Translations under genes and position numbers: made by a program
Assembly: GCA_036362985.1 (NCBI GenBank)
Contig: JAYGXS010000004.1
Span: forward strand, 26,925,351 to 26,989,350
Reading direction: 5' to 3'
Length of the DNA stretch: 64,000 nucleotides
Origin: Ligula intestinalis
Taxonomy: Eukaryota > Platyhelminthes > Cestoda > Diphyllobothriidea > Diphyllobothriidae
Shown here: one piece after another, positions 38,719 to 49,556 of the stretch
Numbering within the stretch: position 1 is the stretch's first letter
Layout: each line of letters begins with the position of its first letter
The notes under the pieces: generated by a model
The model's input: the letters and a program-made list of their open reading frames with translations, nothing else
What the model was told of the DNA's origin: nothing
The model's database searches: none

Positions 38719-39120
38719 TGCGATCGCTGGGACAAAACCGTTTTTTGGCTGACGTTTCGGATTTCGTCGCAGGCTCATCCTCCGAGACATTAGCAGAAAT
38801 GCGTAGCTAATGCGCAGGGGATTGCGGCATTTATAGGATGCAGTCATTATGTTACTGGATACATATGGAGCTTAATGGCTCCCCCTATCGTGGGTAGATG
38901 CCCGCTTGTGCACTACATGCTTGATGGCTGGTGTACGGGTCGTGACGGGCTGAACTTTCATCGCCCACACTAAAGTTGTGCAGGATGATTGCTCGACCAT
39001 CTGGTTGCCTGGCATTGGCGTTAGAATGGGACCTGCGTTTTCGCTTGTATTGACCATAAATGTTCTTGATGGCCTCGACTAAATCAAAGGTGTCCAATAC
39101 AAGCGAACATGTGAGTGCCA
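38719..39120 (-). mobile_element. GIY-YIG retroelement, 3' end, minus copy
   Basis: On the minus strand, peptide pieces NANARQPDGRAIILHNFSVG and ESSARH match the plus copy nearby (GNGQATASSYTRTGGPDDRA and IITPESTTRDEGSA), followed by a shared 3' block ending in acgacgaaatccgaaacgtc and the microsatellite. This is a second PLE-like family, distinct from the EHLPKW family. Confidence 0.7.
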
Positions 39121-39359
39121 GGAAGTAATTTAGAAGAAGAAGAGGACGACTCGATTGATGGGTATTCAGACAAAATGGCTTCCCGTGCATCTTCCTCAAC
39201 CAGTGCCTACGCAAACGAGATGGCCAAAAAAGTCGCACCGACCCCAAAATTTTGTGAGCAATCCCGTACGTCAGAAACTTCTCGGAAGCTGTCGGCCACC
39301 TTCTCACATCACTTGGAGTTGGTGTCACACACAGGCCAGAAGAAACCATAAGGCGTCAG

Positions 39360-40035
39360 ATAATGAAACTGAAAGACCCACTGCCACGGCAAGAAACATA
39401 TTGATCCGTCTGCAGGAGCTTTTAGTTGCGGGCAGAGCAACTATGTCGGAGAAAATGACAGGTTTCTTAAGACACGAATTGCCGAACACGCGGCAGCAGT
39501 GCGGTGAAATGATGCAAATTCTCAAAATGCCACATATTTAAATTTAATGAGGCCGAAATTCTTGCAAGAGGTGACAATCGGGTGGTCCGAGAACGATTTG
39601 AATCATAGTTTACGGGCCCCCAATCCTTCAACAAATGCAAAGATTTGCTTTATCCATATTTGGTGCTGAGATTCAAGTTGGCCAAAGCAAGTCGCCGCTT
39701 GGGGAACGGACAGGCCACCGCCTCATCCTATACCAGGACCGGAGGGCCAGATGACCGGGCAATCATCACGCCCGAGTCCACCACTCGTGATGAAGGGTCA
39801 GCAGGTCAGAGCCCGCATGCCGTTCAACAGACCACCAACACTCAAGAAGGCAATTACGGTTAATTGTCGTCGTATGTTTGCAGTAATTACTGCATCCTAT
39901 AATTACTGCAGACTCCTGTGCATGTGCTATCCTATCTGCTATTGCTCTCTGACTATATCTGTGATGACGAATCCACGACGAATATCGAAACCTTAGGCAA
40001 CTAAAAGTATTTTCCCAGCGATAGAGTCGTCTTCT
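39360..40035 (+). mobile_element. GIY-YIG retroelement, endonuclease and 3' end, plus copy
   Basis: The plus frame near 39430-39500 encodes SNYVGENDRFLKTRIAEHAA, a clear GIY-YIG signature (YVGE, then R-I-A-E-H). The frame then shifts and continues as a decayed C-terminus with PESTTRDEGSAGQ. It ends in cgacgaatatcgaaacc and gtcttcttct, homologous in complement to the minus copy at 38690-38770. The two copies lie head to head at about 39120-39360. Confidence 0.8.
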
Positions 40036-40037
40036 TC

Positions 40038-40310
40038 TCAAGGGTATCCCTCAACCTTCAGGGCTACAGACAATTTTAAAGTGGCTTGAACTTTTCTACC
40101 AGCTATTTTTGCAGTGATGTGGTAGTGTACATTTAGCATATCCAAGATGAGACGTAGGCCACACCTTTTTCTGTGAATTCTTGGAAGACCGTACACTCTG
40201 GGTATTGCCGTACACGCAGGTCTTAGGCTTTCATGGTCCTTGGTAGGCAGAAGCTCTACTTTGTGAAGACAATTGAACACTTTCTTTAACCACGAAGTAC
40301 CATTAAACAT
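40038..40310 (-). pseudogene. Reverse transcriptase fragment of a Penelope-like element
   Basis: This minus-strand frame contains IPRVYGLPRIHRKRCGLRLI followed by LDMLNVHYHITAKIAG. It matches the early RT palm region of PLEs (YGLPKIHK...LRPI). It is the only RT segment in the window. It abuts the plus-strand endonuclease copy in opposite orientation, so it is either part of the minus copy interrupted by the plus copy or a rearranged remnant. Confidence 0.8.
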
Positions 40311-41839
40311 ACACCTTATTTCTGACTCCTAATGAGTTTTTCTCATGCACATCCCTATTTATCCATGTGAGTACTCACTATTTTCCTCCTTGGTGGTAGA
40401 CCACTAGATGTATGTAAATCTTCGATCAAAATTGAGTATAAATATTCGCTTGTACCTAATTAATTTGTCATTAGATTGAATTTTTCGGACCATATAAAAA
40501 ACAAGCATTTCCGTTTTATTTTATATGTACATAGGGACAGCTGATGATATATATGACACTACATTCTATAAAACTGCTTCCATTTCATTGCACCCTCAAC
40601 CTTCTATTTGCCACTCATCCGAATGAGTCCGTTTATATCTATGCCGAATAAGATTTCCAACAATGTGGCCTCTGCCGACGTGTGTCTTTCGACGCTCGCC
40701 GATCAAAATAGATGTAACGAACCGCGCACGAACCAGTCGTCAATTCGAAGGCGCTAACGAATGATTCAATCTCCCAACCTTATCATGTTAACGGTAATCT
40801 GCGGCTTTTACTGAAAGGAATTTGAATAATTGGTGAAAGTTTAAAGTTAACTTATGATGTAAAGTTTACTTTGCACGGTGACAGACTTATATGCGGATGT
40901 TCTCTGATGTATAGACTTATATATCTACTATGTGCAATTTTGTAGGCGGAATTATGTTTATTGCTGCCCTCCAAAACTTGGAAAACTTTAGCTCTAAGGG
41001 GTACTTTTAGGCTCATTTGTTTCAGTTTTAGATTAGTTTTTAGTTTAGTGCCTTGTTTATTAGATTAATATTATTTTAAGTTTTAGTTTTGACATACGAT
41101 TTCTTGTCGGCTAATCATACTACATCATCCGTTTAAATGCATGAGAAGCTATTGTGCGTTTTCAACAATTGGGGAAACGTTATTTTTAATAGTTTTATGT
41201 AATTCCTAAATTTCCATACAAATTTTATATTGGTTTGTAGCATATTTTTGGGTACGTTTGCACATATCTTGGTTCCTATCGGTTGTTTTCGTCATTTCAA
41301 CTATTGCGTGCAAATTTCTGGTTATTTTAATCACTATTTCGCATAATCTTTTTGCTTTCATACGCTAATCTTTCTTTCCTGTAATATAATCCCAATTTCT
41401 ACCAACCTCGCAAGAAACAGTGATAAGACCGGTGATATATAAGTCCCTCGGTATATGATAATATTGCCCTTTGCACGTTGAAAAACTGTCAGTTAATCAG
41501 GCTGCAGTAAAAATTTGAGGCAATTCGCATATTAACGCATGTTTTTTTAATTTGTTAAGCTAAACGTATATTAAGAAATTATGTTGAATAGATAGTAAAA
41601 CATGCATGCATGGGAGGTTTTAAAGAACAAAAGGCTTCTTAACACAATATGCTGTAGTATGTGCAGAAACTTCAGGCAAGTACGTTCATTCCCCTGATTT
41701 CATTATGTTTGCCAAAATAGTACCACAGCTCGTTCAATCATAAAATTTGCTATCAAACTCTTTCTCAAAAGATAAACTGAATTGCGACAGCATTAATTTT
41801 TAACTATAGCAACGTACAGAAAATTGATACTTGATTTTT
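40311..41839. other. Intergenic, very AT-rich, no gene recognised
   Basis: No coding signal. Contains a T/AG-rich low-complexity stretch at about 41010-41095 resembling that at 735-795. Confidence 0.5.
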
Positions 41840-42079
41840 TAGCAAGTGTTATCCTCAATTTCTCTATTAATTGAGTCACATTCATGGCAAAAACGAATCA
41901 CCTTCTCTAAAATCCGGAGACTTTTGAAGAATCTCTGAAAAGGACTGGATTAACTACCCGAATTCACAGCAATTTGGGCCTATTTCTTTCTGATATTTGT
42001 AATCAAATAGAACATAAGCTTTGATTTTAGGAGATTTTGGCGAATTTGCTCAATTAAATTAAACCAATTGTGAAAAAAT

Positions 42080-42172
42080 CGTGGCCTCGGTGGCAGTCGA
42101 ACCCAAACAGCAGCGAAGGCCTTTGCACAGCCTATTTAAGAATATTCGAGCCATGACGCCACACCATGAGCC
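42080..42172 (-). mobile_element. tRNA-like sequence (SINE head), minus
   Basis: On the minus strand: a decayed A-box region (gcgtcatggctcg), ggctgtgcaaaggccttcgctgctg, and a T-arm-like gggttcgactgccaccgagg. It is homologous to 42376-42462 but more diverged. No canonical cloverleaf forms, so this is a tRNA-derived repeat and not a tRNA gene. Confidence 0.55.
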
Positions 42173-42375
42173 GTGAATTTAATCACACTTCGATCGATTT
42201 TACCCACCCAGCTTACTGCTTGTATGAAATCCACCTATACGTAACAGCAAACTAACTGCCTAAGCAGGATTTTCTTCGCAGTTATCTAGAATCCACCAGA
42301 ATGACAACTAGGTTCACTTGATTATTAGAGAGGGCTTGGCAGATTTGCTTACTTGTGAAAAAATTCACGGGGCAC

Positions 42376-42462
42376 GGTGAGCCTGGTAGCTCAATGGTAG
42401 AGCATTGGCTGTGCGAAAGCCTTTCCTGCTGTGTGGGTTCGACTCCCACCGAGGTGGTGAAT
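42376..42462 (+). mobile_element. tRNA-like sequence (SINE head), plus
   Basis: It has a good A box (tagctcaatggtagagca), an anticodon-like arm GGCT-gtgcgaa-AGCC, a long variable region and a perfect T arm (GTGGG ttcgact CCCAC). The acceptor stem does not pair and the variable region is oversized, so I read it as a tRNA-derived repeat. It is preceded by gtgaaaaaattcacgg, and a matching gtgaaaaaatcgtggc lies beside the minus copy. Confidence 0.6.
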
Positions 42463-42713
42463 TTCTCACAATTTAGGCAACTGAGACAACATTGGTGTTA
42501 ATTCCGCGTGTGCTTTTGTAGCAGATTAGAGGTAGTGACCTTGGCATGCTGCTCGGCATGTCAGAACACCGCATGAACTTTTAAGAATTTTTTTTCTCAT
42601 AAAATTTATTTTTGAGCGCGCACGTGACGTCAGCCCTCGAATTTTGCTTTCGAAACGACATGATTTGTTAATTATTTAAATGGAAAATCGAAGCTGAAAA
42701 TTTATCCGAAGAG

Positions 42714-42763
42714 CAATTGGCGAGCGTACGTATACTTTCAATAAATTCTCATCAGGCCATTAC
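42714..42763 (-). ncRNA. Hammerhead-like motif in left PLE arm
   Basis: In complement: TGGC, then CTGATGA (42749-42755), a short GAATTTATT stem II, GAAA (42736-42739), a near-palindromic stem III AGTATAC/GTACGCT with one mismatch and one wobble, C17 at 42722, then GCCA, which pairs with TGGC in stem I. Stem II is very weak (about two pairs). Confidence 0.45.
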
Positions 42764-43058
42764 ATTTATATGGGAGTGGGGAGGGAGTAAAGTGTAAAAA
42801 GTTAAAATTATGCTCAAAGTTACGGGCATATTAGTCCAGGGGATGGGGGAGGGGGTTGGGGTAGTAACAAGCGGCTAATTAAGCGGCAATTATGGAAAGA
42901 GGAAAGGGAGAGAGGAGGTTCGGAAGAATACCGATAGCTAGGTGGCCGTTGGCCACGCTAAGCTTTGGGCCTGCAGTAGGTTCTTTTGCGCACACAGAAT
43001 CGGATTCCTCAACCGGATAGCAGTCAGGCGACTAAGCATATTGTCCCACTGATCGAGT

Positions 43059-43301
43059 CTACTTCTTCTCAGTTGCTTCTGCTGTTACTAGCAGGTGCTG
43101 ACCCAATGACTTTGGGTAGTTTGGTGGGACCCTGTAAATCACCCTGAAGGCTTCATTGGGGTCCACCTGATGTCCTGAATCCACCATGTGTGCAAGAATA
43201 GAGTTGTTGATAGTCCTGATGTTATTGAATTCAGCGGTCCTTAGCCATTTCGGGAGGTGTTCCTTGATTCTTTTTGGATAGGCGCTGACTCTTGCGACTA
43301 A
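43059..43301 (-). pseudogene. PLE GIY-YIG endonuclease fragment (best-preserved EHLPKW frame)
   Basis: A continuous minus-strand frame encodes VARVSAYPKRIKEHLPKWLR, then NSILAHMVDSGHQVDPNEAF, RVIYRVPPNYPKSLGQHLL and a stop. This covers the central helix and C-terminal half of the PLE endonuclease. The catalytic GIY and YIG strands are missing, because the frame is cut off upstream by the inverted arm, so it cannot be functional. Confidence 0.85.
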
Positions 43302-43408
43302 TTAGCCGCTTGTTATTACCCTCACCCATCCCTTGGACTAAGTTGCTTGTAAATTTGAACAAAATTTACCTTTCACGATCGACCCCCCACCCCACTCCCA
43401 TATAAGTG

Positions 43409-43456
43409 TAATGGCCTGATGATAATTTACTGAAAGTATACGTATGCTCTCCAATT
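43409..43456 (+). ncRNA. Hammerhead-like motif in right PLE arm
   Basis: CTGATGA (43416-43422), a nine-base stem II region, GAAA (43432-43435), and stem III AGTATAC/GTATGCT: seven pairs including one wobble, with no loop. C17 is at 43449. Stem I is TGGC/TCCA with a mismatch at the first pair. Stem II barely pairs, so the core is present but activity is doubtful. Confidence 0.45.
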
Positions 43457-43479
43457 GCTCTTCGGATTACTGTGATGGG

Positions 43480-44330
43480 AATTTTGCAACCTTGAATGTT
43501 TATCGTCAAAATCTAGGTGCTGCTATAATTCAGTAATCCATTGGATTAAAACGTAAAACACACAGTTAAACTGGTGCGATCCTTCCGATATTTTTATCTA
43601 CCAATGGTAGATGGACGTTCATCAATCGGTACGTAAATCAGGCGGCTCGGTGTACCCTGAGACTTGCTCTCAACACCCGCCAGCGGCCGCTCAATGGCTA
43701 GCAAACCCCCTAATACTCTTGACGGATTTTACTCCATTCAACTTGCCAAAATATTCTCAAAGAACGTCTAATCACGAAATTCTGAAACAAATATTGTTTT
43801 CGATAAAGTCAAAGTAACTGTAGCATAGGTCAGCATTTCGTCTTATTTCTAGCAATGTACAGAAGTTCAATAATTTCGTTTCGGGTATGCGTGTTCTTCA
43901 AATGTTCCATTAAACGAGTCACATTAGCAGCAAAAACTAATTTTCTTCTCATGAATATATGAACTGTTTAAGACTCTATGAACAGTACTAGTTTTAATAC
44001 AATTATTCCTTGTCATTTGAGCCCAGTTCGAGCTGAATTGCATGCTTCTTAACAGCGCATACGCCTGTGTAAGCAATTTTAACCAACAAGAGGACAAGCC
44101 TTACGTTAACTCAGTGTGCACTTTCATGGCAGAGTATAGGTTGTGACCTTGACATTCATGTCGGCACGTCAGAACACCGCATGAACTTTGAAGATTTTTT
44201 TCTCAAAAAATATATTTTAACTGCACGCGCAACGTCAGTCTTAGAATTTAATTTTCCGAGCGACCTGAACTGTACATTGTTTAAGGCTGTTTATTTAACT
44301 ACAAAGGTGAATGTTCCTCGCTCAAATGTA
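43480..44330. repeat. Dispersed repeat, copy 2
   Basis: Homologous to 41840-42700 (see gagtcacatta at 43917, gacattcatgtcggcacgtc at 44151, and ctgcacgcgcaacgtcag at 44220). It lacks the tRNA-like insertions. A hairpin-like ataattc block at about 43525 recurs near 44340. Confidence 0.6.
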
Positions 44331-44573
44331 CATCCTGCTATAATTCCGATAATTCTTTGAAGTGAAGTTCCTATTTCACCGTTGAACGGTCATGGTGCCT
44401 AAAAAAATTATTTTGACCTATTTAATTACCAAAAAGTTCATTATGTGAACTAATACGGGCCGATCTCCAAATATTTGTGATGGAGTCGATGTCATAAAAA
44501 TACTATCAAAAACCGGCCGATCACGAAATTCTATATCAAATATGAGTTCTCTTAGTGATCGATGAACGTTTAT

Positions 44574-44583
44574 NNNNNNNNNN
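44574..44583. other. Assembly gap (10 N)
   Basis: Ten N bases; base composition changes sharply across the gap, from AT-rich to GC-richer. Confidence 1.
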
Positions 44584-45990
44584 CACGACTAAACGCTTGA
44601 CTGAGTGCATGGTCCGACTTATCCGGCCAGCTGGTAACCTCCCCTACCCTCGCGCCAGTCACGGTTGTAAGTGCACCGTGGAAGATTCGAGCGCATCACT
44701 TAGTGCATATTGAGGAAAATCTGCTCACTCTCATGGACCTCAATCTCTATTCCCATTCTCGGGCCCCGGCTACCGTCTGAGCAGCTCAGGGGAACGGATG
44801 CGGTTGACGACTCATCTGATGACCTCGTCGTTTTTTACTGCTTAACTTTCTGGCTCCCGAGCCCAAGCACCAGGACTCTGCACAACAGGAGTTAAGTGGT
44901 TCACATCTCAGGTACGTGAAAGTGCCAGACGCACTTTAAGGATAAGCCATTGCAGTTCGACTTTCAGGCCACCAGCCAACAGTTCGATCGTGCTTTTCGA
45001 CGGTATTCACCACGTGCTTCAGCAAGTTGAGAGCAAACGCAGTGACTTGCGAATTGTGAATTAGTTGTAAGTGATAGTAGACTTGTGCAGCGTCTACCTA
45101 AATCTCTGTTCTACTCAAGTACCTGGGTCCTGTGTCAAGACAGAGCCAAAAAGACCGGATATGGATCTGGCCTAGGCCCACGCACTGAGAACCACCACAA
45201 CCAAGGAAACTACAGCAGATTTTGGGGCTGCTCGGATCCTACTTGACTGGGAGTGCCATAAAGACCAAATTAGGAAGGAAATATTGCAGCCGGACTCTCA
45301 GTTTGCCAGTCAACCACTTCATATACTTGGCTGACCGCGCTGTCGGAGCTATCCCGTCAGTCGGCGGTCTTCTAAGTCACAGCTGTTGGCGTACCGTGAT
45401 AAATCCAAACCCATGAGATTGTTTATAGTGAGCAAGGTGCACGGAGCCGTCAACCTCACTCCCTTTCTCACTTCAGCATCAGGCCATCACGCGAGCCGGT
45501 CAGGTGTAGGCTCGGCGCAATGGCTGCCATGCCTGACGAGCATATCTACGCGCGCCACGGCACGACCAGACCCACTTGACACACACACACCAGGAGTTCC
45601 ACGACTGGGGGTGAGAAGGTGCTGTTGCCGTCTAACTCCAAGTTCACTAATCAGCCACTAAACACACGACACCCACTGAAACTTCCGGGGTGAACCGTGG
45701 TTGCCTAAACATGCACCGGGTGGCCCCCACGCTTGAGAAGAATGCGTGCAGTGCAGGTCGTGAAAGTCCTTCTGTCCCATCATAAACAAAGATTACAAAT
45801 TGCTTATGACAGCAAGTACTCAGGTGGGCAGGATAGCAAGTCTCGTGCTTCGCGGACCGACAACACACGAAGTACAGTGCAACGAAGGTGTATGTGTGGC
45901 CATGTGCGTGACATGACTGGTCACCTATCGAAGCAAAGGGAGCTCTCGTGGTTCAATGCGTGGCGGTTGAGACCAATTTAAGTGGAATCC
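44584..45990. other. GC-richer block of unknown nature
   Basis: About 1.4 kb of distinctly GC-richer DNA begins exactly at the gap. Reading frames are short (91 codons or fewer) on both strands, and none has a recognisable domain. It may be an unidentified transposable element or a misplaced contig end. Confidence 0.4.
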
Positions 45991-47194
45991 ACGCAGAGGG
46001 GCTGATTGTCAGGAATAGCGAAAAGGTAACATTTAGCCCGCTCCAAAATTTTGCCTGTATGTTTTAATGGCAGAAAGATGACCTCACAACGCTCAAAAGT
46101 CTGTTATTTAAAACACCCTGAGGAGGGAAAAAATTACGGGGTAGACCTCTTAAGAGGAATCCTTAATAAAGCATTCCATCTGACTGAGTCTTGTTTTCGT
46201 TAGTTGTCAAATCTTCCGGAAATAACCCGAAGGTATCAGCAACCAGGTGAGTCACGAGGGGTCAAGAGGCAACTGGTACATATTCCACACGCATTTTACT
46301 GTAGGCCCCTAGAAACCTATGAAATGCGAGCAGAAGATCTCCTTTAAAGCCGTTGCGTGGAAGTAGCATAGCAGTCCTTATCACCATCATAAAGGAGCGG
46401 TTTTGTGGTCAGCTTCATGCAAACTCTTTGGACGTTTTGGAGCTGTAATATCCATTCTTCTTCGGAGCAAATAGTGGACAAAATGTTCCAGAAACAAAAA
46501 TAGGCAAGGGTTCTGTTTGGCGTAGGAGAGCGGGATCCAATTTCTCTCCGATTCGAAGGTTCGGATCAAATGCAATCAAAATTATACTGGATTGTATTTA
46601 CCCTGGTCTGAATTAATCCTTGCAGAGCTGATTATGTGAGGTGGTGACCCTCGATTCATCTTCGATTATAAGTTACGCCACAAGTTTTTCGTAAATGGCC
46701 GAGGTTGAAGGCCAGCTGGACGCAAAATCCCACCAAGGCCACTGAGTGTTTCACAAGTGGGTTGAATTAATTATCCAATCTGTCAAAACTCCATATTAAT
46801 TAATCGGGTCAGGTAGTCATGTAGCGTAGTAAACCCCGTTTAAACAGTATCAGAATTGGTTTATTCCCTACGTTGCAGTAGACTGAGCGGGTAAACTGAC
46901 ACAAATGTGATTGAACTCATGGCTCCCGTTGGGACCTCCTAGCTCAGGTGTTTGGAGCCTTGGCCGTATTGAGGCCTCCCTTTGCTGTTCTAGGCTTGAG
47001 TCCTACCAAAGCCGCTGAGTTTTTCACTACTGGGTAGACACACGAAGAAAATTGGTCCTTTTATACAGCTATTGGGCTCGCACGAGGTCAGGGTTTCCCA
47101 AGAGTTTCAAGTGTCTAACAACACACAATAAAACGCTTCTTTTTTTGCCTTCCCTGTCTCCCTGAATCTTAAAATAAAAATGTGCATATACATT
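45991..47194. other. Intergenic, no gene recognised
   Basis: No supported frame. A short stretch near 46735 (ccaaggccactgagtgtttcaca) recurs near 47019 (ccaaagccgctgagtttttcact), a small local repeat. Confidence 0.4.
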
Positions 47195-47480
47195 GATTAA
47201 TGTTTACCTGACCGCCAGCGGAACTCCTCTGTTCCGCTCTGCCTTGGGTCTCGCTAGAGGCCCTGACAACCACACAGTTGGTAGTATAGGCAAATATTAT
47301 TGCTGGCAAAGACAAGGGAGACTGGAATGGCCATTTCTGTCTCATAAACCGTCGTCAGGCAGTCATTCCCAGACCCAGGTAGTGCCCCACTCGAGTCTCG
47401 AACTCGCGAGCTTTTTAATTAGAGTCAAACGCCGTAAGTACTGAGTCACGAACTCGTCGTCATGCCGGTTTAGTTCAGAG
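47195..47480 (-). mobile_element. tRNA-derived SINE with hammerhead, minus
   Basis: On the minus strand the head at 47470-47390 has a decayed A box (gtgactcagtacttacgg) and a B box (gcgagttcgagactcg), with the body from 47380 down to the gcctctagcgagaccc and gttccgct end near 47220. It is homologous in full to the copy at 50210-50465. Confidence 0.8.
47320..47364 (-). ncRNA. Hammerhead ribozyme motif in SINE, copy 2
   Basis: CTGACGA (47352-47358; position 7 is variable in hammerheads), GAAA (47334-47337), palindromic stem III ATGGCCAT, U17, then CCAGTC pairing with GACTGC in five of six positions. Stem II forms GTTT/AGAC. All invariant core bases are present. Confidence 0.65.
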
Positions 47481-47574
47481 GGTATTGACACTCGTTGGTT
47501 AACGTTCACTCGTCTCGCTGTGCAGTAGAGCTCGCTCTCGAGCTCAGCCAGCAACCGCTAGCGTATTATAGGCA

Positions 47575-47870
47575 GAAATACATTACCAACTTCCAGCTAC
47601 TGAGGTCGCGGGTTCGAGGCTCAGGGGTCGCCACCCCTGGGGAAATATAGTTGGCTGATGACGCCTGCTAAGTCAGAAATGGCAATTCTAGTCTCTTTTG
47701 TTTTAGTCGGTGATGTATTTCTGCATCTTATACGCTTACCGTTGAGTGCCTGCTGGATGAGATCGAGAGCGAGTTTCAGTGCACAACGGGACGAGTGAGT
47801 TCCATAACCGATTGGTGAGCGCCTATCACTGAACTCATTCTGTACGATCATTAGGCTTATATCCCCGCTT
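47575..47870 (+). mobile_element. tRNA-derived SINE with hammerhead, plus
   Basis: Starts in the head (gaggtcgcgggttcgaggctc, B box) and runs through the body to acaacgggacgagtgagttcc and an end resembling cgctcaccaatcgg. The A-box part is missing. It faces the minus copy at 47195-47480, forming an inverted pair about 95 bp apart. Confidence 0.8.
47648..47693 (+). ncRNA. Hammerhead ribozyme motif in SINE, copy 3
   Basis: CTGATGA (47655-47661), GAAA (47676-47679), stem III ATGGCAAT with one mismatch, U17, then CTAGTC. Stem I pairs with wobbles; stem II is poorly paired. The core is conserved but the copy is decayed. Confidence 0.5.
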
Positions 47871-48699
47871 AGTTATCTTTTCGAAAGCAAAGCATATTTT
47901 AGAATTTTGGTTGACGTCTCATGAGATAACTAATCTACAGCTTGGTCAGCGGGTTAAACTGTTGCATGCGGCGGTGGATAATGTCTGCTTCTGCTGTTGA
48001 GGCTTGACAGTATGGTCTCCCTGTCACGTGCAAACGTTCTAAGCACTCTGATGAGTTGATCCACATGTAGCGCTAAATGGTTAACCCGCAAACCTCATCC
48101 GTTGACATCAAATAGAATTGTATCGACCCGACAAACATTCCAATAACATTCACGATCTTTGACCTTACAAGGGGGTTAGATAAACATATCAGAAATTATT
48201 CAAATATTTGCGATACACATGAGCAGTATAAGTAAGCTATCATTTACTTCGACAAGCATAGCTTTATCGATTGAAATGTGAAGCTATAAGAAAGTTAGTA
48301 TACGTTCAAACTAGACATAACTGACCTGATACTGCTGTCAATGCTTGACAGCATAACTTCCCAATCAGCTACAGTAGTCACCGCTTATAAAGCCTACCTC
48401 GGGCCCAGACCAAATTGGGCTTAATAAGCGGTTGGTTCTATTAACCTTGGGCTTAATAAACGGCGACTACAGTAGATGTTTTTGTCATGTAATCATTGGC
48501 TATTAGGCTCATCGGACTTAGTGAAAATTATAGTTCACGGTTGCAAATCACTGCAAGGCCTTTTTTCAGTAATAATTCAGTGGTGATGAATAGTGCTTCT
48601 CTTCAGAACATGACCCACCTCAACTGCTATCCCAGGTGCGCTGTAACTGGCAGATAAAGGACGGAAAGTCTGCCGACAAGTGGAATAGGTGATGTGTGC
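47871..48699. other. Intergenic, no gene recognised
   Basis: No coding signal. A short local repeat occurs near 48415-48470 (gggcttaataagcggttg and gggcttaataaacggcga). Confidence 0.4.
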
Positions 48700-49522
48700 A
48701 CCATTATAGCTGCAGCATAGAGGCATCGCCTGCAGCATCTGTGATGGTAGCAGGCACAGCCCTCGTAGGGGCGGTCATTTATCAAATTTCAAGCGCCCGG
48801 AACTGGCTGTCACATCTATAATCCCCAGAATCACCAGCGTTGAAAGTAAAATTTTCTGAGTCCATTTTCGATTTGTATGCAAGACTTAAATAGTTTTGAC
48901 AGATGGCGCAACCTGTCATAAAAAATGCACGCCCGCACGCACACAAACACCTGTCAAGTCTATTAAAACCAACACCTTGTGGGGCAAGAACAGGTCGCCT
49001 GTAAATCGCGGGTGTGTCACGCTGATGATTCACAACTGCAAACCTTCCTTAGGGTTGGAGTACGAGTTCATTTTCGGACATTTATTTATGCTCACTTACA
49101 CTGCCTCGACGTGTTTCGTTATTTTTTCAGAGATATTCATCACGCTCACGTCAGCCAGTACCGATGAGTCTTTGTTTCTTGAGCGCAGAAACATCCGAAA
49201 CCTACACAGATGCTCAGAGTAACAGAACTCATGCTATAGCCCCAACTCGTGATGCCGCACTAGGTGGTAGACCCCAAGAATACGAGGTAGCACAGAGCAA
49301 TTTCTAAACCCTGACTGCTCTCATAGCAGGTCAAAGCAGCGCTGTGCTGTAGCAGTGGTTCGCAGCATACATCTGCACCAAGTGTTTCTGTGTGTAAGAG
49401 AGTAACTAGCTATTTCCGCACATGTGCGTGACATGCACTTGAAGGAGAGTAATTCCACTGCAGCCACTGAGCCGAATCCCTGCACGAATCGACTGAAACG
49501 CTCACATCCATCGCTTGTACAT

Positions 49523-49556
<34 letters not shown>

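Larger units (their letters stand above)
41840..42700. repeat. Dispersed repeat, copy 1 (with tRNA-like insertions)
   Basis: The right part (42530-42660: gtgaccttggcatgctgc, ggcatgtcagaacaccgcatgaac, cgcgcacgtgacgtcag) is repeated at 44145-44265. The left part (ttgagtcacattcatggcaaaaac at 41870) is repeated at 43915 (cgagtcacattagcagcaaaaac). The two copies flank the PLE at 42700-43480, suggesting a tandem duplication later separated or a PLE insertion into it. Confidence 0.65.
42700..43480 (-). mobile_element. Penelope-like element, 5'-truncated, with inverted terminal arms
   Basis: The ends are reverse complements: ccgaagagcaattgg at 42707 versus ccaattgctcttcgg at 43451, continuing about 200 bp each side through atcaggccattacattta and a G-rich run. 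Inside lies a minus-strand endonuclease frame (43059-43301). Inverted or direct partial terminal repeats (pLTRs) are a known PLE hallmark. Both arms carry a hammerhead-like core. Confidence 0.85.

Noticed and set aside
38755..39998. Possible hammerhead in the second GIY-YIG family (gatgagcctgcgacgaaatccgaaac and tgatgacgaatccacgacg)
   Set aside because: The first core is GGATGA or GTGATGA, stem II does not pair consistently between copies and no stem III/NUH site could be drawn.
42376..42462. Functional tRNA gene
   Set aside because: T and D arms are good but the acceptor stem does not pair and the variable region is too long.
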